Shown piece by piece: positions 7,458 through 15,803 of a stretch of 64,000 nucleotides of DNA (positions within the stretch are counted from its first letter, which is position 1; each line of letters begins with the position of its first letter). The notes below the pieces were generated by a model. The model ran no database searches and was not told the DNA's origin. It saw nothing but the letters and a program-made list of their open reading frames with translations. A program made the translations under genes and the position numbers. Origin of the DNA: Nocardiopsis mwathae (GTDB lineage: Bacteria; Actinomycetota; Actinomycetes; Streptosporangiales; Streptosporangiaceae); the NCBI RefSeq assembly GCF_014201195.1, contig NZ_JACHDS010000001.1, positions 3,906,001-3,970,000 of the forward strand. The letters run 5' to 3'.

Positions 7458-9026
7458 TCAAGGACGCGCTTCGCGCGACATTTCTTCCCGGCGCTGCCGC
7501 ACTGGAGCCCATGTCAGCGAAAAATGTTCCGCCCGCCTCAATTTCTCATCGCAGAGCACGCGGCGATATTCCTCGCGTGCGATCGCGTACTCCCGCGCCA
7601 TCTGTTCGACGAGCATAGAATCGCCAGCCTTGACCCAGCCGCGACCGGCGTACGCCCAGTGGCCGATGACCAGCGTCGAACCGTCACCACCAGTGGCCCA
7701 CACATCGCGTTCCCCGGACGCCTCCCGCTGGTTCGCGCGCCAGGCACGGCGAGCGGCCCGCAGCGCCCCCAAGGTCACCGAGTACACCCGCGACTTGGTC
7801 GCGAAGTGACCCCGAAACCCCAAGCAGTGCGCCCACTTGCGCAACCGCAGGTGTTCCAGGTCGCGCCGCGCCCCCAGGTCCCACGCCGTTTCCACCATCC
7901 GCGCCAGATGCGCCCCCACCGCCCGCCGCAGCCACCCACGGTGCAGCCGGTGAAACCGCCGCGCCAACGCCCCCGACGCCGACACCGCATCCGACGCGGT
8001 CTTGGTCGCGTACTTCGCCAGATAGGCACCCAGACGCCGCGTGTTGGTGACCGGCCCGCCCTCCGAGACGTCGGTGACGTCGCGCTGAGCACCCCACGAG
8101 GCCACCCGCAACCGCCCATCAGTGGACGGCAAGGCCACCGCCGCCTGATCGACCGCCCGCCTCACCGCCGACGCGAGCAGCCCCGCCGACGCCCACACCG
8201 GCGGCTCCACGATCCGGCCCCGGTCATCGGGATCGATCCCGTCCAGGCGGATGACCGCGTGCAGGTGCACCAGGCCCCGCCGCTGGAACTCCGCCACCTT
8301 CACATACGAGGTCCGCACCAGGTCACGCAGACCGGTCGCCGACACCCGGGTACCAAGCACCTCGGAGACCAGCGGGGCCAACGCCCGGTCGATCGCCACC
8401 CGGGTACGCCTCCACAACTCCCCGGCGTACGCGTTCCACAGCACCGCACCGGTGTAGTCATAGCACTCCGGACAGATCGGAGTGCCGACGATGGGGTGAT
8501 CGCTGTCATGAGTCAGGGCGCACCCGAGAAGACGGCCATGGGCGCACGTCCGTCGGGTGTCGCGCCGTGGTCGGCACACCCCACCGCCGCGCGCCGAGTG
8601 CACCGGCCCGAAGCTGGGCGCCGTCAGCGTCACGAACAAACGCGGGTGCCCCTGCACCGTGTCGGGCACCACCGAGCCGACCGTGTCCTGACGCGCCCCC
8701 GCCCCACCCGACGAAGTCGCCGACATCCGCCCCGATATCCCCGACGCGACCAGGTGCCACATATCGCGCCGGTAGACCTCCGCACACGACCCACACACCG
8801 ACGCCCGCCGGTCCCCGCACGCCACCAGCAACACCCCATCAGGGTGGGACGCGGTATCGACCTCCGCACGCACCTCACCCGTATCGGCGTCGGCCGACAC
8901 CGCGCCCCCAGCCACACGGACCGGGTTGGAGCAGAACCGCGCCCGCTCCGCCTGCTGCCTCCAAGCCGGAAAATCCTCGCCCGTCAACCGGTCCATCAAC
9001 GCCCGCTCTACCGGCGACACCCCCAC
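7458..9026 (-). CDS. RepSA-family rolling-circle replication initiator
   Basis: A 522-aa replication initiator of the pSAM2 RepSA type. The N-terminal block SPVERALMDRLTGEDFPAW is a family signature. Cys-rich pairs (CGDRRASVCGSC, CPEC) suggest a zinc site. The HUH metal motif is LVHLHAVIRL (His254, His256), and the likely catalytic-Tyr motif is GAYLAKYATK (Tyr335/Tyr339). Such enzymes nick the double-strand origin and drive rolling-circle replication of the excised circle. The frame is open to 9224, but GGGAGG lies 6 nt before the GTG at 9026, which fixes the start. The origin may be one of the palindromes at 12.1-13.1 kb. Confidence 0.88.
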   Translation of the reverse strand: MGVSPVERALMDRLTGEDFPAWRQQAERARFCSNPVRVAGGAVSADADTGEVRAEVDTASHPDGVLLVACGDRRASVCGSCAEVYRRDMWHLVASGISGRMSATSSGGAGARQDTVGSVVPDTVQGHPRLFVTLTAPSFGPVHSARGGGVCRPRRDTRRTCAHGRLLGCALTHDSDHPIVGTPICPECYDYTGAVLWNAYAGELWRRTRVAIDRALAPLVSEVLGTRVSATGLRDLVRTSYVKVAEFQRRGLVHLHAVIRLDGIDPDDRGRIVEPPVWASAGLLASAVRRAVDQAAVALPSTDGRLRVASWGAQRDVTDVSEGGPVTNTRRLGAYLAKYATKTASDAVSASGALARRFHRLHRGWLRRAVGAHLARMVETAWDLGARRDLEHLRLRKWAHCLGFRGHFATKSRVYSVTLGALRAARRAWRANQREASGERDVWATGGDGSTLVIGHWAYAGRGWVKAGDSMLVEQMAREYAIAREEYRRVLCDEKLRRAEHFSLTWAPVRQRREEMSREARP

Positions 9027-9293
9027 GCGCAACCTCCCGCACCCGCATCGAACACCCGTCCTACAACAAGCCTGAGGGCAAACGGCAGAACCGAGCCGAC
9101 GACTTTCGATCGGATCGACGATCCGCCCAACAGACCCGACCAGACCGGAACACACCCAAAGGTGAGGCGGACCGAAACGCGCGCAGCAGGGGAAATTAAG
9201 GAACGTCCGAAAAGACGAGGGCAAGCAGAAGGCCCCCGGCCGCGAACAGCGGGAGGCCCAAGCGTCTCAAGGGATGGGGAAGGGTGGAGGTCA

Positions 9294-9485
9294 CTACAGA
9301 AGGTCGCTGCGCACGCCGGAGAGGAACGCCCCCCACTCCCGGGCGGGGACGGCCAGGTATCCAAGGTGCCGATTCTGCGTGTCACGTACGAACGTGCCCT
9401 GTCGAGTCCCGGCTACCTCAACGCACTGTCCGCCCGTGTTGTTGCTGTAGGTGGACGTGCGCCACGCCAGGTCATGAGGTCTCAC
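9294..9485 (-). CDS. DUF397 domain protein
   Basis: A 63-aa DUF397 protein, recognisable from LAWRTSTYSNNTGGQCVEVA, then VRDTQNRHLGYLAVPAREWGAFL. These small actinobacterial proteins are nearly always encoded just after a DUF5753 helix-turn-helix regulator, as here, where the genes overlap by 4 bp. Such pairs have been described as toxin-antitoxin-like (Scr1 family) or as developmental regulators of the WhiJ/BldB type. On this element they may act as a regulatory or maintenance module; that is inference. Confidence 0.88.
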   Translation of the reverse strand: MRPHDLAWRTSTYSNNTGGQCVEVAGTRQGTFVRDTQNRHLGYLAVPAREWGAFLSGVRSDLL

Positions 9486-10288
9486 GAGAACTCTCCTTGT
9501 ACGGTCGCGATGAGTTGGCGGGTTGCATCCAGGGGGAGGGCTGCACCGCGTAGATCTCCGAAGAGTCGAGAGTAGTCGTCCACTGCGTCGAGATCGTGCA
9601 CGATTGTGCCCTCCCGTCGAGTTTCCAGGTACAGGATGACCCCCTGGCCAGGGACCTTGAAGAGTTCGAAGGCTTCACTCAGCCCAGGGTGGTCGGTTGT
9701 GGCGAATGGGATGACTTGGATCGCGACCTTGGGGCGTTGCGATTTCTCAAGAAGGTTCGCCAACTGACGTGCCATGATCTCTCGTCCGCCTGTTGGCCTG
9801 CGCAGAACCGACTCGTCTAGGACGAAGACGAGGGCAGGAGCTTCGTCCGACTTAAGAAGTTCCTGACGCTTCATGCGAATTTGCACGAGTTCCTCGATCG
9901 AATCAGGAGTGTCACGAGGAAGTCCCGTCCTCAGAATGTGTCGGGCGTACTCCTCCGTCTGCAGCAGGCCGGGCACAACCATCTGGTGGAATTCCCAGAT
10001 CTCCGACGCAGCGCGCTCTAGTTCCGCAGCGTCTTGGTAGCCAGGGGCTAGAGCAGACTCCGACAACCGATCCCACAGCTCTGTCAGTGCACCGCCTGTG
10101 TTGAGCTCGCGATCAAGGTGCCTCGTATGCTCCCTTTTGATCCCCCGTGCGCCGCGTTCCATTGCACTGAGCATGGCTGGCGAGATCCCAACCGCCTTCG
10201 CTAGGTCCTCCTGCGAAACACCAGCTCGTTCGCGGAATGCGCGGATCTGCTTGCCAATCCGGATCCAGCGACTCCTGTTTCCCTGCAC
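9482..10288 (-). CDS. XRE-family regulator with DUF5753 (Scr1-like) domain
   Basis: A 268-aa regulator. The N-terminal HTH_XRE domain (about residues 10-65) contains IRAFRERAGVSQEDLAKAVGISPAMLSAMERG. The remainder is a DUF5753 domain with its typical start EIWEFHQMVVPGLLQTEEYARHILR, followed by RQELL, VLDESVLRRP and QVIPF. It overlaps the downstream DUF397 gene by 4 bp. The partner HATPase gene of the common actinobacterial trio is transcribed divergently from about 10.67 kb. The 250-bp intergenic region is AT-richer than its surroundings and should hold both promoters. Confidence 0.9.
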   Translation of the reverse strand: MQGNRSRWIRIGKQIRAFRERAGVSQEDLAKAVGISPAMLSAMERGARGIKREHTRHLDRELNTGGALTELWDRLSESALAPGYQDAAELERAASEIWEFHQMVVPGLLQTEEYARHILRTGLPRDTPDSIEELVQIRMKRQELLKSDEAPALVFVLDESVLRRPTGGREIMARQLANLLEKSQRPKVAIQVIPFATTDHPGLSEAFELFKVPGQGVILYLETRREGTIVHDLDAVDDYSRLFGDLRGAALPLDATRQLIATVQGEFS

Positions 10289-10538
10289 CGATCACACACC
10301 CCTCACTACGCTTCCTCTACCGATTGGCACCCAATAAGACCAAGGAAAGCACTTTAGTAAAAGGTATTGCAAGCGATCTTTAGTGCAGACATTGTGTTGT
10401 CCCCAGCGGCAGTTAAGTCGCCGCCCGAAGATCACTACTCTGCTAGCACACATGCGGCCCTGGTCGGTGTAGGCACACACCGAGCGCAGGGCCTTGATCC
10501 CCAACCTGAGAACCACAAGGAGCAGGTGAGGACCCAAC

Positions 10539-10670
10539 ATGAACACTATCGTCCAGCAGACGGAGCAAACGACCGTCAGGCTAGGTTGCCGCGTTCGGAA
10601 CCCGCACCACCGGCGATCCGCGCGGGTGCGCCCCTACGTCCACCGCATGACCACCGGGGAGGCGGTGTGA
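10539..10670 (+). CDS. Small 43-aa ORF leading the HATPase operon
   Basis: A 43-codon ORF, MNTIVQQTEQTTVRL... ending ...TTGEAV, with AGGTGAGGA 7 nt before its ATG. Its stop TGA (10668-10670) lies 2 nt before the ATG of the HATPase gene, and the SD for that gene (GGGGAGG) lies within it, so the two are probably translationally coupled. The peptide is basic and has no recognisable domain. It could be a real small protein or a leader that couples translation. Confidence 0.45.
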   Translation: MNTIVQQTEQTTVRLGCRVRNPHHRRSARVRPYVHRMTTGEAV

Positions 10671-10672
10671 CC

Positions 10673-11128
10673 ATGGCTTTCTACACCCGTAGCTTCCCCG
10701 GGGTGCCCGAGCAGGTCGCCGAGGCACGCCACTGGGCCGAGGACGTGTTGACCACCGCCGTGCACGGCCCCGGCACCCCGGACGAGACCACCGCAACCGC
10801 CGTGCTCCTCCTGTCCGAGCTGTGCACCAACGCCATCCGCCACACCCACACCGGCCGCCAGGGCGGACGCTTCACCGTCAGCCTGGTACTGACACCCGGG
10901 CAACTGGAAGCCCGCGTTGCCGACAACGGCGCCGCCGACAGCGCGCCCCGCCTGCTGTCCACCGGCCCCGACGCAGAGCAGGGCAGGGGGCTGCACCTGG
11001 TCCGGCACTTCGCCGACCACACCGGCCCCCTGCCCCAGGGATGCGGCGTGTTCTTCCGCCTCGCCTGGGCCACCACCAGCAGCGCCCCCACCCCCGCCCG
11101 AGCAGGTGTAAAGGGGGAGGACCGGTGA
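10673..11128 (+). CDS. Short HATPase (anti-sigma-kinase-like ATP-binding protein)
   Basis: A 151-aa single-domain GHKL ATPase of the RsbW/SpoIIAB-like class. The N-box is LLLSELCTNAIRHTHTG, the G1-like box VADNGA, and the G2 box GRGLHLVRHFAD. Such proteins are abundant in actinomycetes, often beside DUF397/DUF5753 genes, and may phosphorylate or sequester partner regulators. GGGGAGG lies upstream, and either the ATG at 10673 or the in-frame GTG at 10667 could be used. The stop overlaps the next small gene by 4 bp (GTGA). A chromosomal relative lies at 27584-28165. Confidence 0.82.
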   Translation: MAFYTRSFPGVPEQVAEARHWAEDVLTTAVHGPGTPDETTATAVLLLSELCTNAIRHTHTGRQGGRFTVSLVLTPGQLEARVADNGAADSAPRLLSTGPDAEQGRGLHLVRHFADHTGPLPQGCGVFFRLAWATTSSAPTPARAGVKGEDR

Positions 11129-11319
11129 ACGGCGAACAGGACGAGGCCGAGGAACTGCGCCGCAAAATCGCAGAAATACGCGTGGTCGTGCTGTTCCGGG
11201 GCGCCGTCGACGTCTCGCCCCGCACACCGCCGCCCAACGTGCACGGCGAGATCGAGCGCCTGCGATGGCAGCTTGAAGACATCCAATGGCGGCGCGACTG
11301 CCTCACCCGGCGCCACTGA
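11125..11319 (+). CDS. Small charged protein of unknown function
   Basis: A 64-aa ORF starting at GTG 11125, which overlaps the HATPase stop by 4 bp and has GGGGGAGG just upstream. The sequence is rich in Glu/Arg (DEAEELRRKIAEIR, HGEIERLRWQLEDIQWRRD), consistent with a short coiled coil. No family is recognised. The overlapping arrangement and ribosome site support a real gene in the element's rightward operon. Confidence 0.6.
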   Translation: MNGEQDEAEELRRKIAEIRVVVLFRGAVDVSPRTPPPNVHGEIERLRWQLEDIQWRRDCLTRRH

Positions 11320-11349
11320 CCCCCGACGACGAGGAAGGAGGACGCCCCT

Positions 11350-11919
11350 ATGGCAGCCACCGCCCCCGCAGCGCGCCGCCCCCTCACCCGCACCGACCGA
11401 TTAGTGATCACCACGTGCTTCGACGCGGGCGCGTCCATCGAACGCATCGCCACCGCAACCCGCCGCTCCCAGAACACCGTGCGCCGGGTGCTCAAGGAGT
11501 CCGGCCGCAGCATCCGGCACCGCCCCCGCACCCGCCCCGACGTCACCACCGAGGAATGCGCCCGACTCTACGCCGAGGGCCGCAGCTGCCCCCAGATCGC
11601 CGAGCTTCTGGACACAAGCACCAGCACCGTGTTCAACCGGCTCCAGGAGGCAGGCATCCCGCGCCGCCCGCCGGGCCGCCACCGGGCACCGGCATCCCGC
11701 ACCACGGGCAGCGCCCACGCAACCCGGCCCCGCCCCGCCCTGAGTGCCCCGGTCGAGCTACTGACCACGGCCGAGGTCGCCGACCTCTTCAACGTGCGCA
11801 CGCGCGCGGTACGGGACTGGACCCGCCAGGGCCGTGTGCCGGTCATCTACACACCCGGCGGACGCCCCCGCTACCCAGCAGAGCAGATCCGCCAGCTCAT
11901 CAAGGAGAGCAGGCCATGA
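11350..11919 (+). CDS. DNA-binding protein with two helix-turn-helix regions
   Basis: A 189-aa protein. Residues 12-80 resemble homeodomain-like/resolvase-type HTH units (IERIATATRRSQNTVRRVLKE, then CPQIAELLDTSTSTVFNRLQ). A C-terminal MerR/excisionase-like helix follows (LLTTAEVADLFNVRTRAVRDW, PGGRPRYPAEQIRQLI). A Pro/Arg-rich linker separates the parts. It probably regulates element genes or acts as a second excision or replication accessory factor; this cannot be settled from sequence. AGGAAGGAGG lies upstream of the ATG, and the stop overlaps the next ORF by 4 bp. Confidence 0.72.
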   Translation: MAATAPAARRPLTRTDRLVITTCFDAGASIERIATATRRSQNTVRRVLKESGRSIRHRPRTRPDVTTEECARLYAEGRSCPQIAELLDTSTSTVFNRLQEAGIPRRPPGRHRAPASRTTGSAHATRPRPALSAPVELLTTAEVADLFNVRTRAVRDWTRQGRVPVIYTPGGRPRYPAEQIRQLIKESRP

Positions 11920-12134
11920 CCGCGCTCGCAGCGTGCGCCGACGCGCTCACCCTGGCCGCCCGGCTCATCCGGCCCGCACGCGGCCTCCACGCCGTCCCGC
12001 GCCGACAACGCTGGGACCAACCCCAGCCGCCCCCGCAGCACTCCGGAGCCGCCCGAAGTGCCCGCAGGCCGCTACCGCCGCCACGGACACACCGTTCGCT
12101 AGACCGCCGACCAGGCGCACCATGCGATCGGTGA
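11916..12134 (+). CDS. Small hypothetical protein of the integrated element
   Basis: A 72-aa ORF whose ATG overlaps the previous stop (ATGA). The N-terminus MTALAACADALTLAARLIRPAR is plausible, but the C-terminal half is an Arg/Pro-rich low-complexity sequence typical of chance ORFs at high GC. Coupling to the upstream gene is the main support. It is the last gene before the 34-bp palindrome at 12157. Confidence 0.4.
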   Translation: MTALAACADALTLAARLIRPARGLHAVPRRQRWDQPQPPPQHSGAARSARRPLPPPRTHRSLDRRPGAPCDR

Positions 12135-12156
12135 CGACTTTCCCTACAGGGTCAAG

Positions 12157-12190
12157 GCTGCCCGCCCGCGCCATGGCGCGGGCGGGCAGC
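12157..12190. repeat. Perfect 34-bp GC-rich palindrome
   Basis: Bases 12157-12190 are fully self-complementary (17 + 17 bp, no spacer) around a central CCATGG. The site lies directly after the rightward gene cluster in a 560-bp non-coding stretch of the element. It could extrude as a cruciform, act as a terminator, or form part of a replication or transfer origin for the RepSA-type initiator. I see no sequence that decides between these. Confidence 0.75.
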
Positions 12191-12578
12191 GGACGTGTGC
12201 GCCGGGGGTCGGCCGCAGGTCGGGACGGGCTTACGGGACACGTCGCGCTGCGCGCCCGACTTCGTCGGGTGCTCGCGCGCGGCCCCGACACCCGCCCTCC
12301 CCGGCCTCACCAGCGTGCCCCGCCTCCACCGCCCCGCCTACCGCACGAGGGCGAGCCCGCCCGCGCAGGAACGCCCTGCACACCGCCGCACCGACGCCCG
12401 CCGACCGTGCACAGCCCCCGGCCGGGCTCCGGGAACCGGGCCGGACCAGCTCGCCGTGTTCGTCGCGCGCGTGGTTCCGGTAGGCGGACAAGGTCACCGG
12501 TGCGCTTCAGCGTTTCGACCGTGGCACCGGTAGCGGGCACCCTCCCGGAGGTCGATCCGGCCTGACTTTCCGGGACCT

Positions 12579-12651
12579 ATCACGCCCGGGGCGGGGGTCA
12601 AGGTCGTTCAGTCGTGGAGTGCTCCACCTTGACCCCCGCCCCGGGCGTGAT
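12579..12651. repeat. Perfect 26-bp inverted repeat with 21-nt loop
   Basis: Arms 12579-12604 and 12626-12651 are exact reverse complements; the outer end begins ATCACGCCCGGGGC. This is the longest perfect GC-rich hairpin on the element. It lies 45 bp upstream of a small gene, inside the non-coding stretch 12135-12695. A rolling-circle double- or single-strand origin, or a strong terminator, would fit. It is unrelated in sequence to the CGTTGATCTCGG palindromes. Confidence 0.78.
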
Positions 12652-12695
12652 CCAGACGGCCCCGTCAGGCCGAACCGACCCCCCAGGAGGCCGCC

Positions 12696-12899
12696 ATGAA
12701 CACCGCCGCCACCACGACCGGAAACGCGACCGCTCTGCGCACCGCCGACCGCGCCGCCTACCTCATCTGCTCCGACGACCCCGCCGAGGTCACCGCCGGA
12801 CTCCGCCTCGCCTTCGCCCTCCCCCGGGAGCTGCGCACCGAGATCCTGGCCGGGGTCGAGTACTACCTGGCCGACGACGAGCCGGACGAGGCCGCATAG
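12696..12899 (+). CDS. Small acidic hypothetical protein
   Basis: A 67-aa protein with a clear ribosome site (CAGGAGG, 6 nt before ATG). Composition is normal for a real protein: an Ala/Thr-rich start, then RTADRAAYLICSDDPAEV, RLAFALPRELRTEILAGVEY and an acidic end (DDEPDEAA). No family is recognised. It stands alone between the 26-bp inverted repeat and the nested hairpins at 13056. Confidence 0.6.
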   Translation: MNTAATTTGNATALRTADRAAYLICSDDPAEVTAGLRLAFALPRELRTEILAGVEYYLADDEPDEAA

Positions 12900-13055
12900 C
12901 GCCCCCGGGCCGCGCGCCCCGGACCCTCGGGTCTGGGGCCTTTCCGTGTGCTCACCTGCGCGGTCACCGGCATGCAGGCGCACCGCGGGCACGGGTGCGC
13001 GGTGGGGCCGGGTGGCCGGTTCCGTCCGCGTTCACGCGTCGCGGCGGGACCCGAA

Positions 13056-13134
13056 GGATCGGGGGCCGGTCGGAGAAAAGGGGTGGAGCCCGAAGGCTCC
13101 GACCGCTCAGGGCCAGCGTAGCGGCCCCCGATCC
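13056..13134. repeat. Nested hairpin cluster, candidate origin or structured RNA
   Basis: Three nested inverted repeats share one centre. The outer arms are GGATCGGGGGCCG (13056-13068) and its complement at 13122-13134. The middle arms are CGGTCGGAG (13067-13075) and 13097-13105. The inner hairpin is GGAGCC-CGAA-GGCTCC (13085-13100). The stretch 12900-13232 has no convincing gene. The fold could form in DNA or RNA; a replication origin or a structured RNA are both open. Confidence 0.55.
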
Positions 13135-13232
13135 TCCCGCCGCGCCGCGCTCTGCGCGACCGGAACCGTCCACCCTCCCGCCGTTGCCCGCGCGGGTAGG
13201 CGCGCCCAAGCGCGGCGGTCTATCCTGCCGCC

Positions 13233-13580
13233 ATGAGCGACCCGCACCGCGTGCGCCCCATCACCAGCGCCCCCACCGCCAAGGCCCGCCAGCGCGCCCA
13301 GGAGGCCGAGACCGCGCGCCTTGCCGACCTCATAGCGTCCGACCTCCGGCGCCAGCAGTGGGCGAAGCTCTCCTACACCGATGAGGAGGAGCGCGCCGCG
13401 ATCAAGCGCGCCGCACGCCGTGCGGGCAAGGAGATCGGGGTGAAGGTCGCCGTGCGCACCACCCGCGACGGCGCCGTCATGGCCGCCATCGACGAAGAAG
13501 GCGGACCCCTGCGCGACCGGTTGGACGAGGCCCGCCTACGCAACGCGATCGATGACGCGTTCGGTGATGACCCCCGTTGA
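13233..13580 (+). CDS. Hypothetical basic protein, last gene of the element
   Basis: A 115-aa charged, mainly helical protein (TAKARQRAQEAETARLADLIASD, DEEERAAIKRAARRAGKEIGVKVAVR) with no recognised domain. A TATCCT hexamer at 13221-13226 places a likely transcription start at or next to the ATG, and no ribosome site is visible, so the mRNA is probably leaderless. It lies about 200 bp from attR; the region between shows nothing recognisable. Confidence 0.55.
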   Translation: MSDPHRVRPITSAPTAKARQRAQEAETARLADLIASDLRRQQWAKLSYTDEEERAAIKRAARRAGKEIGVKVAVRTTRDGAVMAAIDEEGGPLRDRLDEARLRNAIDDAFGDDPR

Positions 13581-13775
13581 CGTGTCCCGGACCGTCCGCG
13601 CCCGCCGCGTGGCCGGAGCCCCCAGCGTCATCCCGGCGTCAACCTACACACCCGGACCACCCCGGAACAGTCACCACTAGACCGGAACGCCCAACCCAGG
13701 GAAACAGGGCGCCACCTGGGCAGACGACAACAGTCGACAACAGGCCGGACCACCCCGGAACGTCCGAATCCGGCA

Positions 13776-13845
13776 TCCGTTGATCTCGGAGATATTGGGG
13801 CCTCGCGGGCGATTTTCACCCCAATATCTCCGAGATCAACGCAGG
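13776..13845. repeat. Palindromic repeat copy 2, also attR of the element
   Basis: The left arm (13778-13800) and right arm (13819-13841) match over 23 bp with an 18-nt spacer. The right side continues GCAGG, which pairs with the left chromosomal flank at 5598-5602 rather than with the adjacent element sequence. This indicates that the element entered the left arm and restored a palindrome at its right end. The core CGTTGATCTCGGAGAT (13778-13793) is the direct repeat of attL. It lies between the convergent M56 and typA genes of the original chromosome. Confidence 0.85.
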
Positions 13846-13852
13846 AGCGGCG

Positions 13853-13878
13853 AAAACAGGGAGCCCGGCGGGCTCCCT
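13853..13878 (-). terminator. Intrinsic terminator of typA
   Basis: On the minus strand, AGGGAGCCC-GCC-GGGCTCCCT is followed by GTTTTCG, a 9-bp stem with a short T-run. It lies 36 nt after the typA stop codon, the right position and direction for a terminator. Confidence 0.75.
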
Positions 13879-13913
13879 ATGGGGTCGTTCCGCGTGCGCC
13901 GCGTCTGCTCCTG

Positions 13914-15803
13914 CTAGTTGCCGCGCTTCTTGTTGGCGGTGATGCGGCCGCGCTCCTTCTGGTCGAGGACGACCTTGCGGATGCGGACGGCGTCGGGGGT
14001 GACCTCGACGCACTCGTCCTCGCGGCAGAACTCCAGCGCCTGCTCCAGGGAGAGCTTGCGCGGCGGAACCAGGCGCACCAGCTCGTCACCGGTGGACGAG
14101 CGCATGTTCGTGAGCTTCTTCTCCTTGGTGATGTTGACGTCCATGTCGTCGGAGCGCGAGTTCTCACCGACGATCATGCCCTCGTACACCTCGGTACCGG
14201 GCTCCACGAACAGGGTGCCGCGCTCCTGCAGGTTGAACATGGCGAAGGCGACCGCCTGGCCGGCGCGGTCGGCGACCAGCACACCGTTCGGGCGGGTGCG
14301 CAGCTCGCCGAACCACGGCTCGAAGGACTCGAAGACGTGGTGCGCGATGCCGGTTCCGCGCGTCTCGGTGAGGAACTCGGTGCGGAAGCCGATGAGCCCG
14401 CGCGAGGGGACCAGCCAGTCCATCCGGACCCAGCCCGTGCCGTGGTTGGTCATCTGCTCCATGCGGCCCTTGCGGACGCTGAGCAGCTGGGTGATGGTGC
14501 CCAGGTACTCCTCGGGCGCGTCCACGGTCAAGCGCTCGACGGGCTCGTGCAGCTTGCCGTCGACCTGGCGGGTGACCACCTGCGGCTTGCCGACGGTGAT
14601 CTCGTAGCCCTCTCTGCGCATCTGCTCGACGAGGATGGCCAGCGCGAGCTCACCGCGGCCCTGCACCTCCCAGGTGTCGGGGCGGTCGGTCGGCAGCACG
14701 CGCAGGCTGACGTTGCCGACGAGCTCACGGTCGAGGCGGTCCTTGACCAGGCGCGCGGTGACCTTGCCGCCCTTGACCTTGCCGACGAGCGGCGAGGTGT
14801 TGATGCCGATCGTCATGGAGATCGCGGGCTCGTCGACCTTGATCAGCGGGAGCGGACGCGGGTCCTCGACGTCGGCCAGGGTCTCGCCGATCATGATGTC
14901 GGGGATACCGGCGATGGCGATGATGTCGCCCGGCCCGGCCTTCTCGGCGGGCTTGCGCTCCAGCGCCTCGGTCATCAGCAGCTCGGTGATCTTGACCTGC
15001 TGGGTCTCGCCGTCACCGCGGATCCAGGCGACCTGCTGGCCCTTGGCGATCTCACCCTGGCGCACCCGGCACAGCGCCAGGCGGCCGAGGAACGGCGAGG
15101 CGTCGAGGTTGGTGACGTGGGCCTGCAGCGGCGCCCCCGGCTGGTACTCCGGGGCCGGGATGGTGTCGAGGATGGTGCGGAACAGCGGGGTGAGGTCGTC
15201 GTTGTCCGGTCGGCCGCCGTTGTCCGGGCGGTTGAGGGATGCCGAGCCGTCCATGGCACAGGCGTAGACGATCGGGAAGTCGATCTGCGACTCGTCGGCG
15301 TCGAGGTCCATGAAGAGCTCGTAGGTGTCGTCGACCACCTCGGCGATCCGGCTGTCGGGCCGGTCGACCTTGTTGATGACGAGGATCACCGGGAGCTTTG
15401 CGGCCAGCGCCTTGCGCAGCACGAAGCGGGTCTGCGGGAGCGGGCCCTCGCTGGCGTCGACCAGGAGCACGACGCCGTCGACCATGGACAGCCCGCGCTC
15501 GACCTCACCGCCGAAGTCGGCGTGGCCGGGGGTGTCGATGATGTTGATGACGACGTCCTCGCCCTCGGGCGAGGTGTAGTGGACGGCGGTGTTCTTCGCG
15601 AGAATGGTGATGCCCTTCTCGCGCTCCAGGTCGTTGGAGTCCATGACCCGGTCGTCGACGTCCTGGTTGGCCCGGAAGGCTCCCGACTGCCAGAGCATCG
15701 CGTCGACGAGGGTGGTCTTGCCGTGGTCGACGTGGGCGACGATGGCGACGTTTCGGAGGTCGGCCCGGCGGGCGGAGCCTTCGGCGTGCGTGGCGCTGGA
15801 CAT
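13914..15803 (-). CDS. typA: Ribosome-associated GTPase TypA/BipA
   Basis: A 629-aa translational GTPase of the EF-G-like TypA/BipA family, which binds the 70S ribosome and aids assembly and stress adaptation. The G domain motifs are [12 protein letters not shown] (G1), DTPGHADF (G3) and NKVDRPD (G4). EF-Tu domain 2-like, EF-G III/V-like and the TypA-specific C-terminal parts follow ([37 protein letters not shown]). The length is usual for the family. It is a single gene with its own terminator. Before integration of the element it was convergent with the M56 gene at 5564. Confidence 0.97.
   Translation of the reverse strand: MSSATHAEGSARRADLRNVAIVAHVDHGKTTLVDAMLWQSGAFRANQDVDDRVMDSNDLEREKGITILAKNTAVHYTSPEGEDVVINIIDTPGHADFGGEVERGLSMVDGVVLLVDASEGPLPQTRFVLRKALAAKLPVILVINKVDRPDSRIAEVVDDTYELFMDLDADESQIDFPIVYACAMDGSASLNRPDNGGRPDNDDLTPLFRTILDTIPAPEYQPGAPLQAHVTNLDASPFLGRLALCRVRQGEIAKGQQVAWIRGDGETQQVKITELLMTEALERKPAEKAGPGDIIAIAGIPDIMIGETLADVEDPRPLPLIKVDEPAISMTIGINTSPLVGKVKGGKVTARLVKDRLDRELVGNVSLRVLPTDRPDTWEVQGRGELALAILVEQMRREGYEITVGKPQVVTRQVDGKLHEPVERLTVDAPEEYLGTITQLLSVRKGRMEQMTNHGTGWVRMDWLVPSRGLIGFRTEFLTETRGTGIAHHVFESFEPWFGELRTRPNGVLVADRAGQAVAFAMFNLQERGTLFVEPGTEVYEGMIVGENSRSDDMDVNITKEKKLTNMRSSTGDELVRLVPPRKLSLEQALEFCREDECVEVTPDAVRIRKVVLDQKERGRITANKKRGN

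Larger units (their letters stand above)
5602..13793. mobile_element. Integrated pSAM2-like element with Int, Xis-like, RepSA-type genes and a parS site
   Basis: An 8.2-kb element bounded by direct repeats CGTTGATCTCGGAGAT at 5602-5617 and 13778-13793. The integrase gene sits beside attL, followed by an Xis-like HTH gene and a RepSA-family initiator, the usual order of actinomycete integrative and conjugative elements. It also carries a DUF397/DUF5753 regulator pair, a HATPase gene, several small ORFs, two large palindromes and a perfect parS. No TraSA/FtsK-like translocase is visible, so the element is either mobilised by others or simply an integrating, replicating plasmid. The target is an intergenic palindrome between the M56 gene and typA. 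Confidence 0.82.
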
